Source of the DNA: Butyriboletus loyo
Taxonomy: Eukaryota > Basidiomycota > Agaricomycetes > Boletales > Boletaceae
Length of the DNA stretch: 64,000 bases
Assembly: GCA_038093515.1 (NCBI GenBank)
Contig: JBBPSI010000002.1
Span: forward strand, 186,001-250,000
Reading direction: 5' to 3'
Position 1 is the stretch's first letter; each line of letters starts with the position of its first letter. This document shows positions 10,322 through 21,168 of the stretch, piece by piece. The notes beneath the pieces are model-generated. The model ran no database searches. It was not told the DNA's origin and saw only the letters and a program-made list of their open reading frames with translations. A program made the translations under genes and the position numbers.

Positions 10322-12148
10322 ATGACCACCATCTACCATGGCCCCGTCATCAACCCGATCTCTCTCACTGCTTACACCGCCCTCCCAAGGTGCTTGATCG
10401 CTGTCGCTCATGATGGCAACATTCTCTGGATCGACGACGACGTCGACCCCGCCAATCTCACCGATACCATCGCCCATCGTGGCCTACAGACCTATACCCT
10501 CGTACACTTGAAACAGGGCGAATTCATCATGCCTGGCTTCATCGATACCCACATCGTACGCAGCTTCCTTCCTTCTCTCACCCCTACTCATCCATTCTGC
10601 CAGCATGCCTGCCAGTTTCCAAACCTCGGCGTGTGCGCATCCCCCGCCCTCCTCTCCGTCTCGAGACAACTCACTTTTGCTTGTCAGTGGTGGTGATCTC
10701 GAGCTCCTCGATTGGCTCACCACATATACCTTTCCCGCCGAATCTAAATTCAAAGACTTGGACTATGCTGAGCGTACATATACCGACGTCGTCCGGCGCG
10801 TCATTGCGTCCGGCGTAAGCAATCCAGCGATCGCTGCTTCCATGTGCTCTAATACCTCTTAGACGACCACATGCTGCTACTATGGTAGCTTGCACCGCGA
10901 CTCAACCATGCGTCTGGCGGACATTGTCCGCAAGAAAGGTCATCCAGGCCTCCTTCCCTCTCACTGTACTGACAACACATCTTAGGCCAGCGGGCTTTCG
11001 TTGGTGTAGGTTTTCTGTCCTGAAATTGCTGTCCCCTTGACCCATTCTATAGAAATGCAACATGAACTGGCACTGCCCGGATTACTACGTCGAGAAATCT
11101 GTCAAAGAGTCCGTGACTGCGACTGCTGATCTCATCCGGTACATTCAAGCATTTCCGCTCTCGCCAGCACAAGAACCGCTAGTCCATCCCGTCATCACCC
11201 CTCGCTTCGCGATTTCTTGCACACCAGAGCTACTCACCGAACTCGGCGAACTTGCCGAGACGATGCCTGGTGTCGCCATTCAAACCCATATTTCTGAAAA
11301 TCAGAAGGAGGTCGAGGACGCATTAAAGCACTTCAAGGCTGACTCTTACGCTGGCATATACGACAAGTTCAAACTTCTTCGACACAACACCATTCTTGCA
11401 CATGGCGTCTGGCTTACAGAGGAAGAGATGGATCTCATTGCCGAAAAAGGCGCCGGTATCTCCCACTGTCCAGCAAGTAACTTTTACCTGAGTAGTGGGA
11501 TGGCGAGAGTGGGTATGCTCTTGGATCACGGTGTCAAGGTTCGGCGTGTTCGTCATTCACCTTCGAGTTGCTCATCGTTTCGGACATTAGGTCGGCCTTG
11601 GTTCTGATGTCAGCGGCGGCTACAGCCCGTCGATCTTACATGCCATCCAGATGGCCAGCATTGCTTCCAAGATGCTCGCCATCCAAGCGGAGTCGAACAA
11701 GTGCAGTCACGACCGCGACCATGATCATGAACACCGCAAGCCTTTTCACGGACACTCCCATGCGTCTCCGGACTCGGTGGAGGAGGCAGAGCACCACCCT
11801 CAGCATCACGATCACTGTGATCGCTCATATAAGGAGAGGAAATTCACCAACAAAAAGCTTGGTGTTGCGACCCTCCTCTATCTCGCGACCAAAGGAGGGG
11901 CAGAAGTCTGTTGTTTACAAGATCGTATTGGGTCATTCAAGGCGGGGAAGGCGTTTGACGCCTTGCTTGTAAGCGTTCGGAATGAACCGGGAAACCTTGC
12001 CATGTGGAGCCATGACCTTGAACAAGATCCCAGCCCTGCGAACCTGACGCGGTGGCTGGAACGATTCTTGTTTTGCGGGGACAGCGGGAACATCAAGAAG
12101 GTGATTGTTCAAGGTACAGTCATTGGCGGCCAGGAACGCCAAACATGA
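10322..12148 (+). CDS. GUD1: Guanine deaminase
   Basis: An amidohydrolase-fold enzyme converting guanine to xanthine with a bound zinc. Exon 1 begins MTTIYHGPVINPISLTAY and ends PGFIDTHI; splicing supplies the HxH zinc motif (His77 and His79, THIHACQFPNLGVGG). Later motifs are TTTCCYYGSLH, NWHCPDYYVEKSVKES, VIQTHISENQKEVE-type (third metal His), HNTILAHGVWL (fourth) and GISHCPASNFYLSSG, then GLGSDVSGGYSPSILHA with the catalytic Asp. Between the QMASIASKMLAIQ helix and the RKFTNKKLGVATLLYLAT helix lies an unusual His-rich insert (about 42 residues, 12 His and 2 Cys; DNA about 11698-11829). The 3' exon is open to the stop at 12148. The Cys in HACQ replaces the more usual Pro. Catalytic residues appear intact. 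Confidence 0.92.
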
Positions 12149-12284
12149 ATATTTGAAAGATGAACGTTGCACATACGTGGTATACAATAAATGTATATAA
12201 GGGAATGGGTTTAGTGACACCGTAAAGCTGTGCGATGAGCAAAATACACTATAGCATGAGACCAAGAAATCGGGTGCGTTCATG

Positions 12285-13721
12285 TCATGTGCTTGAAATG
12301 CCCAAACTCCCAATTAAAACAGTCCTACGCACGCGTTAGCTCATACACGACAGGTTCGATGGAGTGCCTACGACGCAGTCAATCTCTTCACGAGGCGTGG
12401 GGACCTCACGCTGTCCTCCGTCCTGTCCGTCCGGCCAGGGACCTTCAAGATCCAGCACATTCAAAACCAACTCTTTGATGGGGTGTTTTCGCACATCCGC
12501 ATGCCATCCGAGTCTCGTCACGGTGTCGTACACGATCGTTTGGCCGAGATGGCACCGCGTCTCGAGCGCATAGCCAGCACGAGCGCATAGCGAGGTGATA
12601 CCCGTACAAGCACCTTGAGGTATGGGATCTGCATTATGGTATACGTGCGTGATGGGTACACGTGGCAGGCCCGCTCCGGTCGGAGAAGGGGGCAATGGGA
12701 GGTGGAGTCTGTGCGCTGCCATCCGTTCACCGGGTGCTTCGAACGCAACTGCAGGCAGCCCAAACGTGGAACCTAGGAGGGAGGCAAGGCTTCCTCCGAG
12801 GCTGTGCCCCACCAACCAGATGTCAGCGTGCGGAAAGAGAAACCGCAAGTCGTTAACAAGTCGCTGAACTCTGGACGTTCAAAAGCATGCCTCGAAAATG
12901 GCTTCGCGGAACTTACAACACCGGTAGAGTAAAATAAACTGTCTTCGATGAGTGCGGCGGAGAGACATGGGTCATCGCACCGTCTACGGAGACCAGACCA
13001 GTCATAGCAGTCGCATACTGTCGAAAAGGCCCACGAGAAATCGACACGGGCACAACAACAGGAAAACAGGAAGTTGTCATTGAGTCTATCCTTTTTGGAT
13101 GTGGGACCTTGTAGTGTGGTGCCTTTTATCGATAACACGACGGTAGAGTTATCTCGGGAGCGGAATACGAAGCCACGAAACCCGTCCTCATCATTGTCCC
13201 AGCCGAAGGGAAAGCTCTATGGACAACTCAGACGGGGCTACGGTTGTGCATCCGGGACGACTTACAGTGTTGATGTTCCATGTGGGATCGAGTTCGTACC
13301 AATTATCCTTCCAGGGAAGCTGGTAAGCATTGGCAGCCATCCGTGCGAGCTGTGCAAGCGTATGCCGGTCTGCGACGTCGGGTCCAAGGACCTGGGTTTC
13401 AATCCATTCCACCCGCTCACTCTGGGCTTGGTGGATGAACCTCCAGCGAGCATGTTGGAGTGCCTCATAGGAGCCTGGCCTGTAAACAGTCGTCGGGACT
13501 GCTTTTAGTGAGAGTGTCGGGTGGAAATGCTGCGGGAACGAGTAGTCGGAGAGGAGGGACGTTTGGTCTGTGTCTTGTGTTCTTGCAGCAAACTGGTGGG
13601 AGAGATCGAACTGTAAGAGTCTTGGGAAGGCGGTGAAATTAGGCGGAAGTGGGGTCGGAGACGACTGTATCGCGCTAGCGATGGGGAGGACGGATAGCAA
13701 GGCTAACGCCCGGATGAGCAT
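12285..13721 (-). CDS. ATG15: Autophagic lipase ATG15
   Basis: The protein begins with a signal-anchor-like hydrophobic segment (MLIRALALLSVLPIASAIQ). It continues TLAQLARMAANAYQLPGKDN, WYELDPTWN, then TSFPFGWDNDEDGFRGFVFR. The class-3 lipase nucleophile elbow is IWLVGHSLGGSLASLLGSTF (catalytic Ser in GHSLGG), followed by FEAPGERMAAHRLHL and ITHVYHNADPIPQGACTG. It ends with the Cys-rich tail typical of ATG15 (EEIDCVDCFNWEFGHF). ATG15 is a membrane-anchored lipase that reaches the vacuole through the multivesicular-body route and breaks down autophagic and Cvt bodies. The last short exon (12285 to about 12330) was recovered by splicing from DCV to DCFNWEF, and reading through would lose that tail. 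The 3' end converges on the guanine deaminase gene. Confidence 0.92.
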
Positions 13722-13881
13722 ACTCAGATATGGAAGATGTTGAGCGCCCATCAGGGCTGTGTTACCTCTGTGAGAGTCAATCGTCTCGACATGTTCCAAT
13801 TCACACAAAGTCCGAGCGGAAGGATCTGGCTCTAGTGAAGTACATGGAAAATATAATATACCGTATACAGATGTACATAGT

Positions 13882-14977
13882 TCATCTTGCTGAGTGGGTA
13901 TGATTTGAAGCGATCCACTCGCGGATGAAGGTGCTGCTCATCTTTGTCTCCTTCAGGATCTCGGCATCTTCGTGATCGAGTTTCGAAGAGTCCGATGAGA
14001 TGACATCTATGACGAACGTTTGCAAGGCGGGCAGGCCCTTGCGAGCACGTTCCTTGTCGACTGTAGGACGAAGAGATGAGAATGGTGATAAAGTGAATAA
14101 GAGGGAGAGACGTACCTGCAGCTGCCCCAGAGAGAGTTTCCTTGCTGACGACCAGGGCCTGGATATCGGGGTCGGAACCAGTCGGACCGTACACGTCCTG
14201 GAGGTCGACAAGGTCATACTCGAGATCGGGACGAAAGAGCATGAGGAAGGATCGTGTCTTGTTTACTCTGGTATGAAATGGTTCGAGGAGGTGCGGGTTT
14301 GATTTCTTCTTGAGAAACGCGTCGGCTGGAGATAGTTGAGCGCGAGAAGAGGCGGGAAGGGGGTGGGGTACCTGTTATACCGACGATGACCTTGCGACTT
14401 GCGATCCACGCGGCCAAGCTGAGGAGGATTTTGTGACCAGCATGGAGATGGTCAAAGGTACCGCCTAGGGCGACGACGGGATAACGAGAGGAGAGAGTGG
14501 AAGAGTGGATTTGTGCGATCGTAGGGGAAGGGGTTGGGCGTGGATGGGATGGGAGGAAGGTGTGAGGGACAGAAGAGAGCGAGTCGGGGAGGGTGATGTC
14601 TAGGAGAGCAAGTGTGGGTGAGGTGGGCGGAGAGGGGGAGAAGACGTACTGTCATTTACGCGGTAGCAGACGTCGATGGCGGGGGGGAAAACGTCGAGGG
14701 GCAAGACGCTGTTGAGGAGGACGGACACATCGAGGAGCAGGTTGTTCTGCTGGTGGGCGGCTTTGGAGGCCTGCACGTAGATGTGGGCGAGGAGGGTCTG
14801 CACCTGGACCCAGGACTCGGTGCGGGTGGTCGGGGCAAAGGCGTCGGACAGAAGGACGATGATGAGCGCGTCTGACGTGGCGGCGGTGGCGGCGGCGATA
14901 GCGGGGTCAAGATGGTGCGGGGTGTCGAGGACGTCGAGAGCGGCGACGAGGAGCGAACGCCTTATCGTCGTCATCAT
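13882..14977 (-). CDS. CAB4: Phosphopantetheine adenylyltransferase (CoA biosynthesis)
   Basis: The N-terminal part (MMTTIRRSLLVAALDVLDTP, then an alpha/beta region with IDVCYRVND) leads into the nucleotidyltransferase signature VVALGGTFDHLHAGHKILLS, whose HxGH element binds ATP. It is followed by IASRKVIVGITG, FRPDLEYDLVDLQDVYGPTG, IQALVVSKETLSGA and LQTFVIDVISSD, ending IREWIASNH. This is the eukaryotic Cab4/CoaD-type enzyme, which transfers AMP to 4'-phosphopantetheine to give dephospho-CoA; no dephospho-CoA kinase domain is attached, as in yeast. Either of the two adjacent ATGs (14977, 14974) could start it. It is divergent from the DHHC gene with 82 bp between starts. Confidence 0.87.
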
Positions 14978-15059
14978 CGGGGATGCCGTGGGAATTTGTG
15001 ATATTCGGAGCGGGGGTGCGTGTTGGCAAGGTCGTTTACAGTCAACAACGTGTCGGGCG

Positions 15060-17139
15060 ATGTCGCAGTCCCTTGCTCGTCGCGATCGTCCGCTCCCTCT
15101 CTCACTCTCATCCCCGACCTCCCCCCGGCGCGCCAGTCTCGACCACGACTCCATCTACCGCCCCCCACGCCCTTCCCGTGACTACCCGCTCTCGTCACCC
15201 CCCACGACCTCCTCCTTCCACATCTCCGCCATCCCCGCCGCATCCCCGCCATCCCACACCGCAACGCATGCGGGCGGCATTCTCCCCTCCGCCTCTTTCT
15301 TCCGTCCGTCCAGACCCCCACACTCTCGCCCCTCCTCTCCCTCCTCCCACTCCCACTCTCATTCTCATCCCCCTCCAGACTCCTTTGCCCTCTCTCCAAT
15401 CAAGGCCCATCCCTCTCAGGACTCTGACCTGCGTCGCATCTCGGACTCGCCCTCCCTTCGTCGTCTGACTTCGCAACTCAAGCGCAGTCGTGAACCTCTC
15501 CTCCCCTTCGCCACAACTTTGCCTCCCTTCTCCCCCCCTTCCAAACCATCCGATTTCCCACCTCCATCCGACATGCGTCCAAACCGTCTTTTTTGTTCAG
15601 GTATCACGCGCATTTGGTCTAAACTCAGCCTCGAGTCCGGTCGCAATGTGGTACCTTCCTTCACAACTCGCGAGAGTCTCCATCGCTCTCACTCGGTCCA
15701 CGACACCTCTCAATCTTCCCATCCTCTTCCGCACCAATCTATGTTTCATCCCCTCGTTCAGATACACCCCAGCAGACCCCCATCATCTTCCCCTTCTCCC
15801 AACAACATCTTCATATCTGATCCACCCAAAACCTTCCCTCCTTTGTCTGCCATCCCTTCAACTCCTAGAAAGCGTATTCATCAACTATACCCTTCCCGTA
15901 ATCGTTTCTTCTGTGCCGGTCTTCTCTTGACTGGGGGTGACTCGCCCTGGGCATTCATCGCATCTCTCGCGCTTGTCATTGCAATATCAGCCACCTGGTT
16001 CTCCACCACGTGTGTCTGGTGGTGGCGCAATGAATCTCCCGCCGTCGCAGCCGTGGGGGCCTACATGTGCCTCCTCACCGTCTCGTGCATGCTCGCTACA
16101 GTAAGCACTTTCCGCCTCTTTCGTTCATAGATCATCCCCCATCCCCTCATATAGGCTTTTCGCGACCCTGGAATTCTACCTCGCGATCTGGATCCAGATC
16201 CTCCTCTTCCTGCCACTTCCCCATCTGATGGTGGTGTTAGAGTCCCGCTTCCCCGAGACCTCAAGGTTCGGACAGACACGTGAGTTGCACTTCTCTCCAC
16301 ACATTTGTCACCTTGACGATTTGTTCTAGCGTGCGCGTCAAGTATTGTCTGACATGCAAAACATACCGTCCACCACGGTCTAGCCACTGTAAATTGGTAA
16401 ACGACTTCCTTCGGCTATTCTACCCGCATGCTCACTCCACCGCAGTGCGATAACTGTGTCGATAACTGCGACCACCATTGTCAATGGGTGAACAATTGTG
16501 TCGGTCGGCGCAACTACACCTTCTTTTTCTCTTTCCTATTCTCCGCGGTAAGTGACCTTTGAGCAGTGTCGACGATGTTTTCATCGTGTGCCAGGTCTTG
16601 ACTCTTTGCCTCGTCATCTGTACATCTGCTATTCATCTTTATCTCCTCACCCAAGAGGATCACGTTGATTTCCATGAGGCTCTGAACCGCGGTGTGGGAA
16701 GTGCAGTCGCCTTTTCGCTGTCGATCCTGGTGGTGTGGCCGATGACGGCCCTGCTTGCATATCACATGAGAGTGGGTATCACTGATTTTCTTCGTCGGAA
16801 TGGTCCACTGACCGACATCCCTTAGCTTCTGCTACTGAATATTACCACGATTGAACAGGTTCGGGCATTGATCGCGATGTTTTGATTTTACGATTGATTC
16901 CCTTGCAGATTAGGAACCAAGCGCATAAAACGTTGATTCCCGGCGCTCCTCCTCCCAACCCGTTCTCATATGGTTCCTTGTGGTCCAACTTTGCTGAAGT
17001 GCTTTGTCGGCCGGCGGGATTTTCATGGTTGAACGCGCATGCGGCTGTGACTGAAGATAAAAGGCCAATCAATCCCGGTCTGGATGAGGCAGGATGGGAC
17101 CATGACGGTCTCGAGGAAGTGAGACCCACGGACGAGTAG
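15060..17139 (+). CDS. DHHC palmitoyltransferase, Erf2/PFA-like
   Basis: After ATG 15060 ([20 protein letters not shown]) comes a Pro/Ser/His-rich, probably disordered extension of roughly 260-290 residues. Then come membrane segments ([20 protein letters not shown] and a second near [19 protein letters not shown]), [19 protein letters not shown] and the zinc-binding Cys-rich domain [20 protein letters not shown]. The catalytic motif is [20 protein letters not shown]. Two more membrane segments and a TTxE-like motif (NITTIEQIRNQ) follow. The order TM-TM-DHHC-TM-TM and the TTxE motif define S-acyltransferases; the sequence most resembles ER/Golgi Erf2-type enzymes that palmitoylate Ras-like proteins. 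Substrate is inferred, not shown. Introns interrupt the Cys-rich domain. Confidence 0.9.
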
Positions 17140-17511
17140 GGCTTTTGGCTAGTAATAGTAACTTAATAGAGCGTAAAGCATAATCGAGAGACGGCGTGAA
17201 CCACGGCAGGCAGTCCCGGTTGATCGAGGTGGCACCGCGGAGATGAACTTTTGTATCTCCGATTGGAAAGTGGCGTTCGGAGGACACGGCAGTTTTCTGG
17301 TACGCTCCTCATCCTAACTGCCCAAGTTGCGAGGGGACGTCAGAGGTACGACGAGATCATCGTCTATATCGACGACCGAGTGCTGAGGTTGTTTTCTGAA
17401 TCTTAGCTGCGCCTCGACCGATCCGTTGAACGATAGAGATTTGGTTGACCATTGCATAACTCGGCAAATTCGGAGTCACGTCTTGGTAGGTCGGCTCGTG
17501 CTGCCCTTCCT
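17140..17511. other. Intergenic: 3' UTR and transcription-factor promoter
   Basis: This 372-bp space lies between the DHHC stop and the transcription-factor start. I see no open frame with coding character, no clear TATA box and no repeat. It probably holds the DHHC 3' UTR and the promoter and leader of the next gene. Confidence 0.4.
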
Positions 17512-20500
17512 ATGGAATCGTCCGCCCGGGATCCAAAGTCCAGCGAGTCCCAGCCGATAACGGGCGCATCGTCGAGGCCCAGGAAACCTCGGCAGAAGAA
17601 ACAGCCAGATTCTCAGCATCCTCGCCACTCCGCGCCGGACCCCTCCTCTTCTCGCCGTCCTCCTGGCCGTCGGCTCAGCCCAAGCGAGTCCAATCATCCC
17701 CGTCCGTCTCCCTCTCTCCATTCTTTGACTTCCGCTCACCCTCATGACCTCCTCCGACAGCGTCCCGAAACCCAGCGGAACATCCCCAAGACTACACCCG
17801 GTTTGCTGCCGCGCGTGGCCCCACCATACAACCATATCCTGGCGTGCATTATATGATGAATCACAACTATCCCGTTAACCCTTCTCCCTTCTCCCAGCAT
17901 CACTCTACCTCCACCTACCCCACCACACCTGCTATGAACGGCGCCAATGGTCCAGCCATCCCAGCCCAGTACTACCCCATGCACCCCACTGCCTACCCAC
18001 CAGCCCCACACGGATACGCTCCATATCCCCAGTATCCACAACAGATGATGATGTATGGTCCTCCCCGCGCTAACACCTCCCTTCCTCAACAACAACAGCA
18101 ACAGCAGCAACAACAGCAGCAACAGCAACAGCAGCAACAGCAGCCACTCGTCAATGCACCGTCTCCCGCACAGATGCCCGAGACAGTAACGACCGGCAAG
18201 AGGAAACGAAGATCCGATGCAGCACGAGCAAGGGACAGAGAATCCGATCATGATGGTCCTTCCAGCGAAAGTGCTGCAAAGCACACCCCGCCCACAGCTG
18301 GTTCTGCTACTCCGATCGACACCAAAAAACGCACCAAAACACAACGTGCGTGCGACAGCTGCCGTAGTCGAAAAATCAGGTTAGCATATTTTTTTTTGAC
18401 GCATATATCCTGCCTAAAACGTCGTAGGTGTGACGTTCTCACCGACTCAGATCCACCACTCTGTCAACACTGCAAACAATATGGCTTTGAGTGCACTTTC
18501 TTTCTACCCATTACGGAAACACGTTTTAAAAAGAAAAAGCTCGAAGAGGATGCTCCGGCTGAAAGGGAAAAGGAATGCGATGCCGACCTTCAGCGAAATA
18601 CATTATCCCCCCCGACAGAATCCCAGATGGATCGTCGTGTCTATGGTCTGTTTTGCAGCCGCCCCGCCGACTATTGAGCTGACATTCAATTCGGTCCCAG
18701 GGCCAACCACTGCAGTACATTTGCTACACTCGCAAGCTACGATATCTTCTCGTATATACGAAAACTACGATCAACGTTATCATCACACGTGGGAAGTATC
18801 AAAGAACGGGGACGGCGTTATATCGGTACAAAATATGCCTCCGGACGACAAGCAGATGCCGCACCCCAAGCCAATGGACTTGCGGCTCGATCCTGAAGTC
18901 ATTCAGAGACTCGTGAACGCCTATTTCAAGGATATTGCACCGATACTACCCATCATCACACAAGCAGATTTCCTTTCCAACCCTTCCCCACCACCCATTT
19001 TACTTTATTCCATGTGTCTCGTGGCAGCCGCTCGGAGAGAGGTCCCACAATCTGTTTTCGACTCAATCCGGTACGCAGTCAACAGCGTGATTAAAGCAGA
19101 AGATGTTCTGTCGACAGCATCCATCGCAAACGTCCAGGCATTGCTAATACTGAGCATGGTTGGCGACTGTCATTCACAATTCGTACCCAACGCGTTGTCT
19201 GCATTGTGGATTCGACTTGGTACTGCAGTACGCATGGTAAGCGTTGATGTAGTGAAGCAGTCACGTTTAGTTGATGATTAATTTAGGCCCAAGATCTCGG
19301 CCTTCATCGAGCAGAGTCGGTAAAGCAAAACATAGAACTTCGACGTCGGTTATGGGGAGTCTGTGTCATCTGTGACAGGTGGTATGAAGAGCCCTGCGTT
19401 GTTCCAAAATGTTATTAGCTGACCCATGAGAAGGCTAAGTTTGACGTATGGCCACCCGTACATGATTGATGTACAGGATTGTGACGCGCGCCTGCCATCC
19501 TCCGGAGACCCTAATGATGTTTATTTGGACGAACTCGTTCGGCTGAGCGTGATACTTGGCCGCGTATTGAAGACAATATACAGGTGAGATTGTGACTTGA
19601 GAGCATGCTTTATTTCTTTTTCATTTCGCTGATCCCGATTCACCAAGTCCTTCTGGCTTAATGTTTACGACGGACGAAATGCTGTATAGTTTGCTAGCCG
19701 ATTTGGAGAATTGGAAAGCCAATCTCCCAGAAAATCTCAAATATCGAGGACCGGATACTTCGCAAAACGCAGGTGCGACACGAGACGAGGTTTCACTTTC
19801 CTCCTGAACCTGCTCACAAAAATCTGCCTCTATTAGGTCTCCTGCATCTACTTTATTCGTGTGTCTGTATGATATTCTGGCGTGTCTTCATGCGGATATC
19901 GTATACATGTCCAGCCCATCTTAAATTCGGGTTGACAGTGGAGACCTGGAGTGCTCTTGTTCAGCTCACTGGAGAGTCGATCGACTGGCTCGATGCCCAT
20001 GAACGCATGTACGATATATGGCTTCTGGTCGCATACGCCGCAACGTCGTGTGCGTTGGTACAGGTATGTTACCATATCAGTGGTGGTATTTCAAGTGTCG
20101 AGCTACATTCTAGTATCATACATGGGCTCGACGACAAGACACGGATGCTGCTGCTAAACTGCAGAAACTACGGGACTGCGTACGTAGGTGGGAAGGATCA
20201 ATATCTCCCGATCACATGTCTGCCCGACGTAAGGCGAGTGCTTTGTTGTGTAGTGGGGTATTACCCATTGTGACCTTGCACGATGTAGACTGCCGAAATC
20301 ATCGCGCTGCTCTATGAGGCGACTCAAGGACCTCCACTTCCCCTTGATCAACCGCCTTTACTCAACCCGACCGGAGGAGTGAAAGGAAAACAACCGTTGG
20401 GCGGACTAGAATACAAGAAAGACCTATCACGTCCTGGTGGTGGGGTATTTATTGCGCATGGCGAAGCGCGTCAAGGAGATTACGAAGGAGTACCTCAGGG

Positions 20501-21025
20501 TACCGTTATCACGTCATCAGACGAAGAATCTGATGGTAAGAATGTCGTCGCATGCCATAACTACTTATGACAGACTCGTGACCGCATCCATAGATCAATC
20601 AGATCCACTCGGTTACCGTGGGTCATCCCTGGTCGACATCACGCCGCTGACTTGTATGGAAGGTAACGAGAGTGGCACGCCGTCTGCGTTTCCAAACATG
20701 AACCCAGCTTTGAACAACGTGACAAGCCAGACACCGGGAAACGTGCAGGTGCTGAATGTACTTGACGTTCCTCAGGCGTCAAACACATTGGAACAATTTG
20801 CGATGGCAGACGTTGGTCTGTTGGAGGGCATCCCCGGTGGGATGTTTGACTGGGGTGTGTACGATTCCATGCACTGTCGGGAAACAATATTGATGTGCCA
20901 CAGGGCAATGGGACTCGTTCTTTGCGCGGTTCAACGCATCGAACGGAGGAGCGGAGAAGGTGGACGACGGTGGTATTTCTGGTGGGACGGACAGCGTGGG
21001 ACCATCGCGTCAAGAGGAGACGTGA
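17512..21025 (+). CDS. Zn2Cys6 fungal transcription factor
   Basis: Exon 1 (MESSARDPKSSESQPITG...) joins through a phase-1 intron (17702-17760) to a Pro/Tyr-rich activation-like region and a 19-residue polyglutamine run. Then comes a basic segment and the binuclear zinc cluster RACDSCRSRKIRCDVLTDSD / PPLCQHCKQYGFECTFFLP (Cys spacing 2-6-10-2-6), with an intron inside the cluster. The fungal-specific regulatory domain follows: VIQRLVNAYFKDIAPILPII, then AAARREVPQSVF, RRRLWGVCVICDRWLSLTYG, HPYMIDVQDCDARLPSSGDP. The C-terminus ends DWGQWDSFFARFNASNGGAE...SRQEET. The architecture is that of DNA-binding regulators of carbon or secondary metabolism. I cannot name its targets; the neighbouring genes do not form an obvious regulon. 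Confidence 0.85.
18087..18143 (+). repeat. CAA/CAG repeat encoding 19 glutamines
   Basis: Mixed CAA and CAG codons, 19 in a row, in frame inside the transcription-factor gene, just before the zinc cluster. The interrupted codon pattern suggests a fairly stable tract, but length variation between strains would be expected. Confidence 0.9.
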
Positions 21026-21168
21026 GGTTGGACGGTTGCCATATGTACAAACGTGTAATATCTTATACTGACTGCTAATCGACTGTTTCGCATGTTTGGT
21101 TTGCTTTCTGTACCCGACGACTAGACTCCATTCTATACCCCTCCCTCCCTTCCTCCACCCTCTTTTAC

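Noticed and set aside
14781..15059. Upstream extension of the DHHC frame (93 more codons) to 14781
   Set aside because: It lies antisense to PPAT exons with clear family motifs, and its residues look like the shadow of GC-rich coding DNA. The ATG at 15060 begins the better coding part.
15195..15476. Arg/Gly-rich minus-strand frame
   Set aside because: Antisense of the Pro/Ser/His-rich head of the DHHC gene; composition follows from that strand.
17742..18344. Minus-strand frame with a long leucine run
   Set aside because: It is the complement of the polyglutamine tract of the transcription-factor gene.
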